Origin: Lateolabrax maculatus
Lineage: Eukaryota; Chordata; Actinopteri; Acropomatiformes; Lateolabracidae
DNA: 64,000 nt
Assembly: GCA_031216445.1 (NCBI GenBank)
Contig: CM062219.1
Location: 1,365,501 to 1,429,500, forward strand
Direction: 5' to 3'
Below, in pieces: positions 12,001 through 23,200 of the stretch (within the stretch, counting starts at the first letter, position 1; each line of letters begins with the position of its first letter). The position numbers and the translations under genes are program-made. Below the pieces are notes generated by a model. That model was not told the DNA's origin. It saw only the letters and a list, made by a program, of their open reading frames with translations, and did no database searches.

Positions 12001-13996
12001 GCGAAGCTACAGGTCACCCAGGGATGTGTGATCTCCTCAGGAAGTTCAGCCTGCTTCAGGAGCAGCTGATCCACCTCAGTCTTGTTCTCTGTACATCCAT
12101 CACTGTCTAGTTTAACAGTTACGTGTCCTTGTTTTACTGTAAAGCGCTCCGAACACTGTTTCTGAAAGGTTCTATAGCAGCAAAAGTTCTTATCACTAAT
12201 AGTAAAACAGGACGGGAACAGACTACAACAGACAGTCAGGACTGTAGACTACAGACCAGGACTTATACATGTCCAGGGTCACTGCAGACCATCAGACCCT
12301 GAACACAACCTGTTCCAGCTGCACAGAGCGCCGCACGCCAAAACAGACACCAGAACAGCTTCTTCCCACAGACCATCACTGTGATGAACAGTGTCACATG
12401 GAGTCAGTGACCTGCAACACTAAAGCATTTCACTTACAAATGATAAATGATATATTTTTGTAGTTTCAACACAGTTTTTAACATGTACATATCATCCTTG
12501 TCAAATAGAAATCAAAGCACACCGTATATATTTCATACATACATATACTGTCATATCCACCTACCTCATGTATAGAAAGTTACCTGTTACTAATAATAAT
12601 AATTCCATATTTCAGCATCTTTGCACTCTGCACCTTTTTCTTCTTGTTCACAATTTTCATTGTTGTTATTTTTTTATATTAATGCTTTTAAATAAATATA
12701 TTTAAACCTGTTCACAGTGGTTAAAGGTTTGTTTATCTTTGTTATCCTTGTTGTTAGCTGTATGTCAGTCTGTGTACACATTATTGGCAAATACAGCTGA
12801 TTCTGATTTTAAAAACTGTATTTGTTTTGTAGTGCACACACGGTTTCTCTTTGTCTGACACTGTTTAATACTGGGATAATGTATATAATACATAGATAAT
12901 ACTGGGCTCAAGTGTAAAATAATTACACAACAATTATACACACATGAATGAATCAGTTAAACAATGAGTGAATGGTTTGGCCTTTAATTCAGGATCAATA
13001 TGTGTCCTCAGTCCTGCAAATTAATCCGTTCATTTTCTGATAATGAATGAAGTCATTTATTGGTTCCAGCTTCTCACCTGAGGGGTTTCTGCAGTTTTTT
13101 CTTTTTTCTTAGTTTTATATGATTGTAAAGTGAATATCTTTGTGTTTATGTTGGCAGATAAAACATCATTTGAAAGCATCAGTTCCGTCTTTATGAAAGT
13201 GAGGTGAACATTTTCACATCATTAACTGAGAAAATAATCAGATCAATCATTTATTGATGATATAAATTCTTGGCTGCAGCCAACAGTCCTTCTGTGTCAT
13301 CGCATTATAACTTTGAGGCTTTTTACTTTAATTAAATGTTAATTTAATGTCCCTGTAATAAATCTGTTGGTGCGTTTCAGTCAGAATAATAATGCCAACA
13401 GGAAACCTGAGTACAGAGTAAACCTGTGATCCAACCATCAGTTATTTGCAGGTGACTCTTACATTAAAAGGCCAAACCTCCACGTCAGACAGGTAGCAGC
13501 TCACCTCATCTCCGCCGCCGTCCAGCTGCGCTTCTGCGGTAGCTGGAGCCGCGTCGCCTCCGCCGCCTCCGCCGCCGCCCGGTGGCTCGGCCAGCCTCTC
13601 CAGACACGCAGACCCGAGAGAGGAGCTCTTGTGGTGGGACTGCACCAGGTGAGCCAGCGTGGGCTTATTCGGGCTGGCGGGCTTGTGCGGCGGCAGCTTC
13701 TCCCGGCCGAGCCCGGAGCCGCCGGCCGCTCTGCCGCAGAGCGTCGCCTCCTTCGCCTCCTCCGCCTCCGCGTCCGCCGGGGAGGAGAAGAGCAGGTCGG
13801 GCTGCGAGGAGGAGATGACCCGGTCCAGAGCCACGGGCTCCTTCCGTTTCATCTTCTTGAACATCCAGCCGCCGCGCTCCTTCCGGTCCTGCGGGTCTCT
13901 GCTGCCCAGCTTGGGGCTCAGCAGCGGCTTGGCTCGGGCTTGGATCTGTTTCCACATGGTGTTGTGCTGGGACGCGCCGCTCTCCGGCTGCTCCAT
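83..13996 (-). CDS. mctp1: mctp1, 5' half of a multiple C2 and transmembrane domain protein (partial)
   Basis: MCTP proteins are ER/vesicle membrane proteins with three Ca2+-binding C2 domains and two C-terminal membrane segments; MCTP1 acts in synaptic and membrane trafficking. Coding exons in transcript order: 13996-13505, 1853-1733, 1648-1506, 1401-1322, 206-83. All have GT/AG borders and the joins stay in frame: phase 0 after the first, then G|GC, AAG|GTG and AG|G. The exons from 1853 down encode the first C2 domain: GMYKLEVELKRGHNLAVRDR, SDPYVKFKLAGKEVFRSK, NLNPVWDEK, then VFDYDFGLQDDFMGSAYL with the aspartate-rich Ca2+ loop, and LKDPHHPDQDLG. This is closer to MCTP1 than MCTP2 as I know the families. 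The second and third C2 domains and the membrane segments would lie left of position 83. The fish paralogue (1a or 1b) cannot be assigned. Exon borders are my reading. Confidence 0.9.
904..1130. repeat. Degenerate CAAAAC-type tandem array, copy 1
   Basis: About 10 loose units of roughly 20 bp built on agacgcaaaacaaccacaaa, with variants such as agacataaaacaactataga. It lies in the mctp1 intron between the exons at 206 and 1322. The same motif recurs at 2416-2540 and 8400-8480, so it is a dispersed low-complexity family. Open frames on the opposite strand here (rich in Val, Phe, Leu, Cys) are products of this repetition. Confidence 0.75.
2416..2540. repeat. Degenerate CAAAAC-type tandem array, copy 2
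   Basis: Units such as actacaaagagactcaaaat and accacaaagacacgcaaaat, about 20 bp each, in mctp1 intron 1. Same family as the array at 904-1130. Confidence 0.7.
3163..3256. repeat. Fold-back (inverted repeat), 29-bp arms
   Basis: Arm 3163-3191 and arm 3228-3256 are reverse complements with two mismatches, separated by 36 nt. The right arm reads ctgacgaaggtctgaggacc. It lies in mctp1 intron 1 with no protein-coding context. It may be a relic of a fold-back transposon or the end of a dispersed repeat. Confidence 0.85.
4357..5100. repeat. Composite dispersed repeat, copy A (AGTAAAAGT-type)
   Basis: It begins with the fish-type motif gatcctttacctcagtaaag and ends with the mirror-like acttgagttaatgtactttg, so the ends are roughly inverted. 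The interior 4440-4929 is almost identical to 29157-29645. It carries no coding capacity and is probably a non-autonomous DNA transposon (MITE-like) that has absorbed a second repeat. Confidence 0.75.
7137..7660. repeat. AGTAAAAGT-type dispersed repeat
   Basis: It starts gtgggagaagtactcagagc, passes gtaaaagtgcaaaatatata and ends ttaagtacagtagcatac. The interior (gttgcagctggtgaagctgg) matches, inverted, the copy near 44424-44820. It lies within mctp1 intron 1. Confidence 0.7.
12269..12815 (+). mobile_element. 5'-truncated LINE 3' fragment
   Basis: The start encodes remnants like NSLFP/SFFP (aacagcttcttcccacagac) typical of the end of a LINE ORF2. The end, attggcaaatacagctgatt followed by ctgatttt, is a tail seen on many fish LINE copies. 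There is no intact frame. A similar tail occurs at about 28025-28056. Clade is uncertain. Confidence 0.5.
13505..13996 (-). CDS. mctp1: mctp1 long-isoform first coding exon (164 codons)
   Basis: This is the N-terminal exon of the long MCTP1 isoform, upstream of the C2 domains. The ATG at 13996-13994 opens 164 codons ending at a GT donor (GATGAG|GTGAGC, 13504). The protein is low-complexity and basic, but carries two short blocks that I recognise from mammalian long MCTP1: MFKKMKRKEPVALDRVISSS followed by QPDLLFSSP, and HHKSSSLGSACLERLAEPP. Near the end is a run of nine glycines. The exon is GC-rich, unlike the intron beside it, fitting a CpG-rich 5' end. The reading frame continues past the donor to a stop at 13442, which I take as intron. 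A different frame on this strand and two on the other are also open, as expected in GC-rich DNA. Confidence rests on the two conserved blocks and phase agreement with the next exon. Confidence 0.85.
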
Positions 13997-16287
13997 CCCG
14001 CCCCGGACCGGAGCGCACCGACCGACGGGCTACTGGTCCGCAGACACAATCACACGAGCTGAGTCCAGCCCGTTCAGCTGCATCACACCGAGGAAAACAC
14101 TGGGACACACGGACGCGTTCACGGGGCGTGCGGCCCCCCTTCTCCACGGGAATATCTGCAACAGCAGGCGGTGACAGAGCGCAGCAGGGCCCGCCTCAGA
14201 TGTGGCTTCGCCCCCTGGATCTGTCCGCGGGTTGGTCCACCGCTCCGGTCTGATGGGATGGATTACCATGAAATTTAGTACACACATGCATGGTCCCCAG
14301 GGGACGAACCCGACTCATTCTGATGATCCTGACTTTTCATCCAGCGCCACCTGCAGGTCAAACATCCAGCCTGTTGACTGGCAGTCCTAATGTCTTCATT
14401 CATGACAATTGTGTCTTTTAAAGAGAAAAACAACAATAAACAGCCAATTGGTTAAAAGTCACTGCACATTTACTTATTGAAATATAACACAGACACTTTT
14501 AGATGAAAAGAAGCATTTTATTTGGTGTTTTAACCCTTTACATGTCCTTGTTTAACTGTAAAACACTCCAACACTGTTTTGGAAAGGTGCAATAGCAACA
14601 AAAGTTATTCTTACTATTATTAATCTTATAAATTGTTGGGATCTTTCCTCAATTGTGACAGTTGTGGACAATGTTAAATACTGAACTATCACCAAATCGT
14701 CTCTAAATCTCCCAGACTAAAGGTCCAAACACACTCTGAAAGTTGAATTTTTGATCTGTAAATGGGACAGTTTTACATTAACTTTCCTTCTGTGGTGAGC
14801 ACAGTTGTGATTGTACACTGCAAGACAGAAAATTCACGGTTACAGGTTTTATATAAGGACACTGTCTGAATAATGTATGTATTAACATGTCTTTACTGAT
14901 GATCCTCAAAACTCAAAACTCCTCATATTCAGAGACAACGTGTGCACGAGGACACACACTCACACAGCAGGGGTGAGATTTAAAAGAGGCCGATGGTTTG
15001 CTGCTCTTGTTCTGAGTGACGACCGCAGATTTTGTCGCATTTCTCTCGCAAACTTCCATCTGGGCTGGCCCAGAATCAAACCGTGGATATGAGTCTTTGT
15101 GCAGAGCTTATCACTAACGTTTCATTAACATACAAAAAAAAAAAGAATTGGCACTACGCAGTCGTTTGAAGAGTACTCTGCTGAATAAGCACTGTGCTCC
15201 TGTAACAATATGGGCAGTTTAATAAAGCAAAAAGGATCAAATTCTTCCTTTTTTTCCTCTCAAGACCAGGTGCCTACATTACCCATAATGTGTTATATTG
15301 ATAGCAGGTAATGTATCCTGGAGTGTGCAGCCTGCAGCAGACGTCTGTCAGCAACACGTAATATTCTGAGGCTGTAAACACAGTCAGTGACTGGTTTCTC
15401 TCAGCATCAGCCCCCAGTTTCACTCTGTATCCGTCACCGAAACAACAGCGATATATCAGTTTTATGTGGCACCAGCAGTCCGCATATGCCAGTAAGAATT
15501 ATCACATGCCGGTGGGAAGTAATATGTGCCATTGAAACACAGCAGCTGTGCCTTATCCTGGTCGTACAGCAGCATCCTGCCACCAGTCAAAGCGGCACTA
15601 AGAATCTGCTTTTAACAGTAAAACAAGGGTTTTTATTCTGTGCTTTAACTGCATTTGTTCTATTAATTTCATCCGTTGAACTCGCCTCATTTTAATCTTA
15701 ATTATTTGTTCTTTATCAGATGGTTTTGTGTTTTGTAATTTGTTTTTGAAAAGTGCTGCATAAATAAAGTTTTATAGGGGAAACCAACAGTGACAGACTG
15801 CTCAGAATGTGCATGTGCCACTAAAACCAAAGTTGTAAACCAGACTTTTCCATTCAGGCATCACATACACATACAGCCGGTGACCCAGTGCATTAACTAC
15901 TAAATGATTGAGGTTCTGGTGCATCAGTCTCATTTAGTATCTCAAGTACAGAACATACTTGGAAATCTACGGTGATCAAAGTGCAATCTACTCTATATTG
16001 CCTAACTACACTCACTTGGCTAATGACTGCATTAACAAAGACATTTAAATTAGGTCATAATACATCTCCCAGCATGCTGTCACTCATCTACTGTTTCTTT
16101 GTGACCAGAGTTTTGAGAATCGGGTGAAATATCGACTGTAATTATCTAAAGATTTCTTCATCTCGTCCCCTGAAGAGACGGCTTCAGTGAAGGTTCAAGT
16201 CTGAGCTGAGTTGGATCGTTTCCCAGCTCGTCTAATAAATAAAACTTAGAAAGGTCTCAGATGTGACGTGAAGAGGTTGGGGGGGGG
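13997..16287. other. Intergenic: mctp1 5' flank and septin5 3' flank
   Basis: mctp1 is transcribed leftward from about 14000-14200, where the sequence is GC- and CpG-rich, so this end should hold its promoter; I see no clear TATA box. The right part should hold the septin5 3' UTR; I found no convincing minus-strand AATAAA close to the stop. A repeat fragment at 14530-14640 resembles 12120-12200. No gp1bb-like single-exon leucine-rich gene, which follows SEPT5 in mammals, is present here. Confidence 0.6.
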
Positions 16288-19200
16288 TCACAGGTCCTGC
16301 TCGTGCATCTGCTGTTGCATCTTCTGAAGCATCTGCTGCATCCTCCTCAGCTGCAGACGAAGACCAGACGAGGAAAAGGGGAAGAAGAGGGGGATGAGAG
16401 ACGGCTTACGTAAGAAGACATATGGGTCACCATTTCACATCAGCATCTTGGTTATGTAATACCTGCTGCGATGCATTATTCAGTATTTGAGGTTTATTAC
16501 GAGTCTTTTTTTCCCCACTCACTTCGTCATCTTTCATTTTGATGAGTTTCTCCGTCTCCACGTCTGGTGTGGACAGCGGCAGGATCGGGATGGGGCTCTC
16601 CACCCGCTTGTCTGCATTCATCTTACTGTAAGAGATAACCAGGAAGGATGACAACAGCAGGCCACCGGGGGGGTTTGTTTGTTTCACTGCAGTATGGAAA
16701 TCAGCTCGCAGAGACTAGAATCTTGCAAGTCAGAAAAACAAGTCTTCCTTCAAACAGGAACCTTTTTAAAGCCTCCATGTGTAGATTTATTATGTGATTA
16801 TAGCCTCTTTTAAATTATATTTTTGTAGTAAAATGAGGCAATCCAAGTGACAACTGGATGGAAATTGTCAGTTCATAAGTTGAATAAAGGCCATTTATGT
16901 CTTTCTGATACTACCACAGGGGGTCAGAAATGTTCAGATTCCACCCAGAGTGGTTTTAAACCTGCAATAATGGATTTATTTGGCCACTGGGGGGCAGTGG
17001 AAACAAACCGTGAACACAACACTGACACAACGTCAGCTTTTAAGTTGAAATGGCTTATTTCCACATCCAGCAGTTACAGAGTGACATGATCCTTCATGTG
17101 AAGTCGTGTTTGTGTTGCCTGATGTATCCAATATTCTCTCTCTTTAAGCACTGTGTTTGGTCTCCACCTCCTCCTGAGGGAAATATCTGGTTCTTTAGCT
17201 GCTTAACGCTGCACGATGTTCACCAGCTGCTCTCTGACTGAGCCTGTCTGCTGTTTGCTGCTCAGCAGCTCGTGTACTGTGAGTTTTTCTCAGAGAACGA
17301 TGCCATAAGAGCGGTCAGCCGCGATCTCTTTCACATTGTCACATTGTCATTTGATCTATTGTTCTCATTAAAATTAAAAACCAAATTCATACTTTCACAA
17401 AGTCCACATTTTCATGTTGTTTGTCCTGCATCTGTCCTACAAATGAAGTTCACTGCTTACATCCACTGTTGCTGCCAACGATGGAAATCTCTCTAAACTG
17501 TTTCCTCTTAACTTTCTGTGGTGCGAGCGATCAAGCGACATCATGTCAACTTTCGCCCTGGGTTTTGCCTCTCAGGTTACATTCAGGCGGTGGAGGTGGA
17601 GGCCATACGCAGCCTGAGAGAGTGTTGCAGAGCTGCAGATACTATTCAGGGCTGAAAGAAATACTGCTGCCTCCTCTGCATGTTTTTTTTGGTAAAAAAA
17701 ATAATAAAATCAATATGTGGATGTATTTTTTGTTTCACTACATGACCACAGAGTAGGCAGGACAAACAGCAGATCTCTGAAAAATCTGTTTTTATGTGAA
17801 CAAGAAGCTTGTGTCTGCGGGCTCTTACATCCATTATCCAATAGATCTGAAATCATGTTCAAGCACTTATCTAGTGACACCGTTTCTAGTTTCACTAAAT
17901 GTGTATTTGCCTTAAATCTTTGTCGACTCTGCCTCTGATGAACACTCAGTAGACCTTTAGGTCTCACAGGCCCACCTGGTCATGGTCTGGATGCACTGAG
18001 CTCTGTAGTTCTCGTAGTGGCAGTCATTGGTGAGGTCCTTCAGGTCGTGCATGTGGGTTCTTATCAGCATGGTCCTCAGCTTCACGAAGTCGCAGTGGGA
18101 CGGGTTCTCCACTGCACACAGGAAGAGATTACCATCAGGGCTGGCCTGTCACTGTAAATTAGTGTTGCCATGGTGACTGAGATCTCAAACTCGCCGCGCA
18201 GAGCCGGGAAAGAGAAGCCACGGAGAGTTTCTTACCCTCCACGATGCCCCACGGGTAAAGCCGGCCCCTCACCCTCTGACCTCGGGCTTCCACCACAGTG
18301 TTGCTGCCGATCACAGCGAACGGAGTGCTCTCCTGCAGCACAAAACATCCGATCCTTCACTTAAAGTCCTGCTTTTCTAATTCTATTTAAATAAAAATAC
18401 AGATGTATTATCAGAGAAATGCACTTAAGGTAACAAAAGTACTTATAGAGACATAATGGTCCCTGTTGTGTTATATTATTATATATTATATCTTTTTATT
18501 ATTGTTAGTGATGCATTAATGCAGTGATTCAGGCGTACCTGCAGTTTCCAGAAGCTATCAACTAATTAACTCAACAACTAAAAATGCAAACTGTGATTTG
18601 ATTAAAAAATATATCCACATATTTCTGTTAAGGAGGAAATTAAACGGCAAAAAAATAGAATTTCAAAATGGAGTGATGGTTTTTTTTTTTAGTAAATTTA
18701 CAACAACCAGCAAGCTGCAGATCAACCTGAGTCAGATATCACGACATGTTGCAGTTGTGAGTGCGTGAAGTTGAAGCTGTTATAAAAGTAATCAATAAAT
18801 AGTTAAATAACATTCTTCAATGGCACACAGATTACACAAGGCTGATTTTAGACCAAATATCTTTAAATTTCATTGTTTTGTTTTTTTTTACAATAAACTG
18901 CATTTAGGAAGACTACGAGAATTTACAGAAAATAACAACGTTTGAATTAAATCAACAGTTTTTTGGAGGCTCAAATACATCTCTGGCCCTAAAGACATAC
19001 ACCACATCGATAACGTAATTCTATATTTTGTATAAAATATAATAAAATAGACACATAAAATTAAAATGAAATATTGTGCAGTAAAAACTATCACATTTCC
19101 CTGTTAAACGTAATGCAGCGGAGGTAAAAAGAAGCAGAAAATCTTCAGTAAATGTATTTAGTTACTTTCCACCACTGAAAAACACCAAAGTGCCTTTTCA

Positions 19201-20177
19201 CATAACTATCAGACATAATGAGCGTGTGATTTAGACTCATCACATCACAGTCGAGCTCACCTTCAGCTCTTTATCTTGCCGCTTGAACTCCTCGTCCTCA
19301 TCAGAGTCGCAGTCAGAGAACTGGTAGATCTTTATCCCGTATTTATCTATCTCTTCCCTCAGCTGGAAGGACAACACACATCCGAGAAAAGACGGATAAC
19401 AGTACAGACACACGCATGCATTCAGCAGGAAGTCCTTTCAGAAAGCTTTAAATCTCAGAGCAGAGAAGTCTGAGTCACCCACCACTAATGTTCAATGCTT
19501 ATTTCATACGTTAACATCGAGCTTCTCATCTACCTGACAGGAAGACAGCAAATAGGGAAATCCTTTATGTCTGATAATTTTTTAAAAAAGCAAATAAATA
19601 ACACAATTTCAACCATTTATCCATTACTTTTAATTAGCTAAAAGTAATGGATAACCAGTTGAAACAGAAAACTGAATGTAAACAAAATAAACAGCAACAA
19701 GCGAATAAAGAAATTCCTTTACAGCAATATATTATATTCTTTCCAGCTCTAGCCAGACATCTGTTCAGAGGGTTTAATTCAGAGAGTTTAATTCAGAGTA
19801 TGAATATAAATTAAAACAGTGAACACCCAGCGGCTGCGCAGACAGAAAGGTCAGTGCATGAATTCAGCTTTTACTGTGTACATATATAAAGCTGTGACGA
19901 CTGATATTATATCCCATACTACGGGTAGAGTGCTCCAATCTGGTGTCTGTGGATTATTTATGTAATCTACATGTATGTCACTGCACTTCTTCTGTGGTCT
20001 CACCCGCTCTTTGAGTTTCTTGATCTCACTGGGAGTGAGGCAGTCGGCTTTAGCGATGAGAGGAACCACATTCACTTTATCCTGCAGGGCCTTCATGAAC
20101 TCTATATCCACCGGACGGAGCCTGCAGGACCACATGAACTTTCCTCAGCATTTTAGTACGTGCATGCACATAAATAC

Positions 20178-20220
<43 letters not shown>

Positions 20221-23200
20221 TGTAGTGTGTGTATTACCCGTGTCCAAACGGGGGTATGAAGTAGAGGCAGCAGTGCACTCTGTTGTCCTGGATGTTCTTC
20301 CTGTTGAGGCCGCTCTCGTCTCTGAAGTAGTGTTCGAACTGCTGATCGATGTAGTCAGTGACGGCTCTCCAGCTACAAAAAACACAAACACGTCCGTAAA
20401 TATCTATGTGTTTTTACTACAAAACAAAGCAACTTTTAAAGGAATAGTTCAAGATTTCGGCAAGTACGCTTATGCGCTTTCCTGTCGAGTGTGAGATGAA
20501 AAGGTCGATCAACACCAGTGGAAGAAAGTAACTTAGATAAATATTTCCATACTACAGGGTCATTTCTAGCCTACTTACATTTAAAACACATGATGAGCTT
20601 TTTAAATGAAATGTACTGTAGGTTAAAATACCCAACATAATATAAAATAGTTAAATTAGCTCCAACTAAACATTAATGCAACAATAACAATAACCCAGCA
20701 ATATTATATACAACAGTAAAACACTCAACAAGATCCATTTTTCTGAAGATGTTACTTCGCTAATAGTACTTATAGTAATTAGTAGTACTAATAGTACTAG
20801 TAAAGGAACTAATAGTAAAGGATCTAAATACCACCTTAAGCTGGCCATCTCTCTGTCCCCGCCATACAGTTTTTTACAGCTCGCTAATAAATAAAATGCC
20901 CCAGAAATACTTTAGAAACACTTTTAGAAAAGAAAAAGGTAAATATGTAATTGTTATATTTCTGTCTAATACAGATTAAACAACGAAGCTACAGCGTGTT
21001 GATCAGTAAACTCTGGAGGTGTTGGTAGGTGTATGCTTGAACTGACAGAGGTATTAATCTTCCCATCGAACGCTCGCCAACATGTCACAGTGTTCCTTTA
21101 AAACGAGACTCTTGCTCATTCAGTAAAGAATATTCAGTATCAGTCATATCAGCTGAGCAGCAGGCGATGAAGGTGTCACTGCTGAAGAGTGCAGTTTTTA
21201 CACAGCGGGACACAAACTGGTTTTCACTCTGCTTTTGGAAACAGCCGCCATTAAAACAACCAGATAACAGCACCCTCGAGGTAGAATGTAAAAGGTTATT
21301 TTAGCATTTTATCAGCACGTTTGGTATAAAAGAGCCATGATGCTGAACCCAAATCATACAATGAGTAAAGAGCAAATACTGAGTCTCTATTTTCTGCCTT
21401 TCAGGTGCCTTTCTCTTGTCTTAACATGCTGTAGAAGCTGCAGTAACACTATCATTATGTGCCATTATTTACCATTTTTACCCCATCAAAGGATTGTGAA
21501 TCATTCTGCAAACATCCACACGACAGCAGCTTATTTTCTGATGAAATCCCCAGCAATCCTTTTTATTCATTTCCATATAATGTGTGTCAGAACATCCTTC
21601 TTCTCAGTGAATGTAAAATCTACAACTAAAAAATACTACATAACACCAACAATGCAAGTCTCAAACGGCCTCACAAACAGGAGAAACAACACCGAGCGAT
21701 AACAGATCGATACAACAGGGGGCAGTGAGAGTGTGTGAAATGTAATTAATGACCGAATTAAATCCAATCAATGCCTCGAGACAAACCGAACAGACGAGGG
21801 GGAGCAAGCAAAAAGCACACGATGTGTTCAGCTTATCGGATAGTCAGAAATTATAGTTTCAAGAGGAGATTTAAACTCTGCAGAGAACTAACAGGAAACG
21901 CTGCACAGGCTCACACGCAATTAAAAGGAAGGTCTCTACAGACCGGCGAGGGGAGATTAAACTGGCAACCAGGTGAAAAACAGGATGAAAAAGAGGCGAA
22001 TGAAACGATAAAATATGTCGCTTGAAACTGTCCACTGGAGCGACACATGGAAGTGTTTTCTGAGCTGATTCCTCATTATTTGTCTGTTTCTTCAAAGAAA
22101 TCAAAGTTGGACGCCTTATTCTTTAAGAATTAAGATGACTAGTACTGTTTACTGTAGTTAAAGTGTTTGCATGCTGTACAGTGTGAGCAAGTATCAGTGG
22201 CAGCTGAGCAAAAAGATTCTTTCATTTTCATGTTGAATAGAAGAAGCTTTTATTTTATACGTGGGTGAAAACACACAGAGACGGAGCACAAAGGGAAAGT
22301 TCAGATGAGTGGTGTGTAGGAGATGAGGCTCACTTAACTTAAAGCCATAGAAAGCTCCCTCCATCCTGTATTATTTACCATCCGAGCTTCCAAAGAGCTG
22401 CTGTTATTGACGGGATCTTAGAGAACAAAGGGAACTCTTACCACTCCGTGTTGTTGACGGCGTCTCCAAACCCCGGCGTGTCCACGATGGTCAGTTTCAG
22501 CTTCACTCCCTTCTCCTCGATGTCCACCGTGTGCTTTGTGATCTCCACCGTCTGACTGATTCGCTCTTTGGGGTGAAAGCATCACACAGACATCGACGTT
22601 TGGTGAAGTCTGAACTTTGTGATCAGAGCTACGAGAGAGCGCAGGTGAGGAGGCGTCTGATTGGTTGGCGACTCACCTTCTGCGTTGAGCAGCTTTCTGT
22701 CTTTATGCAGGTCAGTGAGGAACAGGCTGTTCACCAGAGTGGATTTACCCAGACCAGACTCACCTGTAACACACACAAAAACACACAAAGACATGAGAAG
22801 TTTTCATTAAAGGAGCACTCCACCAATTTTACACATCAAGATCAGGTTAGTCTTCGTCGGGAACAATGGTGGAGGAAGTATTCAGATCCTTTATTTAAGT
22901 AAAAGTACTAATACCACACTGTGAAAATACTTATTACGTCTGGAACAAAACCCAGAAGTTCACTTGAGCTTTCTATGAAAAGACACTACTGAGTTGCATT
23001 ATGGGAAATGTAGGATTCGAGCATGTCCCCAAAAAAGGGACTCAAAGTCAGGATATTCCGGCTTTTGCAGCTTAAATTTTGTATTTTTATTGTTTTAATC
23101 TGTCTTTCATAAATCCTCCAACTTTTATGAAGGGGCATTACTAAATCACTGGAGTACCACTTTAATGTTTCCACGCTGTTTTGTCTCATCTGTTATTAAG

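Larger units (their letters stand above)
1854..13504 (-). other. mctp1 intron 1, 11.6 kb, repeat-filled
   Basis: No conserved coding exon is visible. The intron holds fragments of several dispersed fish-type repeats: CAAAA-rich arrays (2416-2540, 8400-8480), the AGTAAAAGT-type element (4357-5100, 7137-7660, 9890-10085), ATTAATCG-type fragments (3560-3690, 5455-5600, 12965-13290), a fold-back at 3163-3256 and a LINE 3' fragment (12269-12815). Many short open frames are present but none shows a recognisable domain with splice sites. A short alternative promoter or exon for the short MCTP1 isoform could be hidden here; I could not identify one. Confidence 0.6.

Noticed and set aside
13665..14147. 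Alternative minus-strand frame over mctp1 exon 1
   Set aside because: Lacks the conserved SSQPDLL and KSSSLGSACLE blocks and does not join the next exon in phase.
13582..14174. Long plus-strand frames opposite mctp1 exon 1
   Set aside because: Arg/Pro/Ser-rich, no homology; explained by GC content of the real exon on the other strand.
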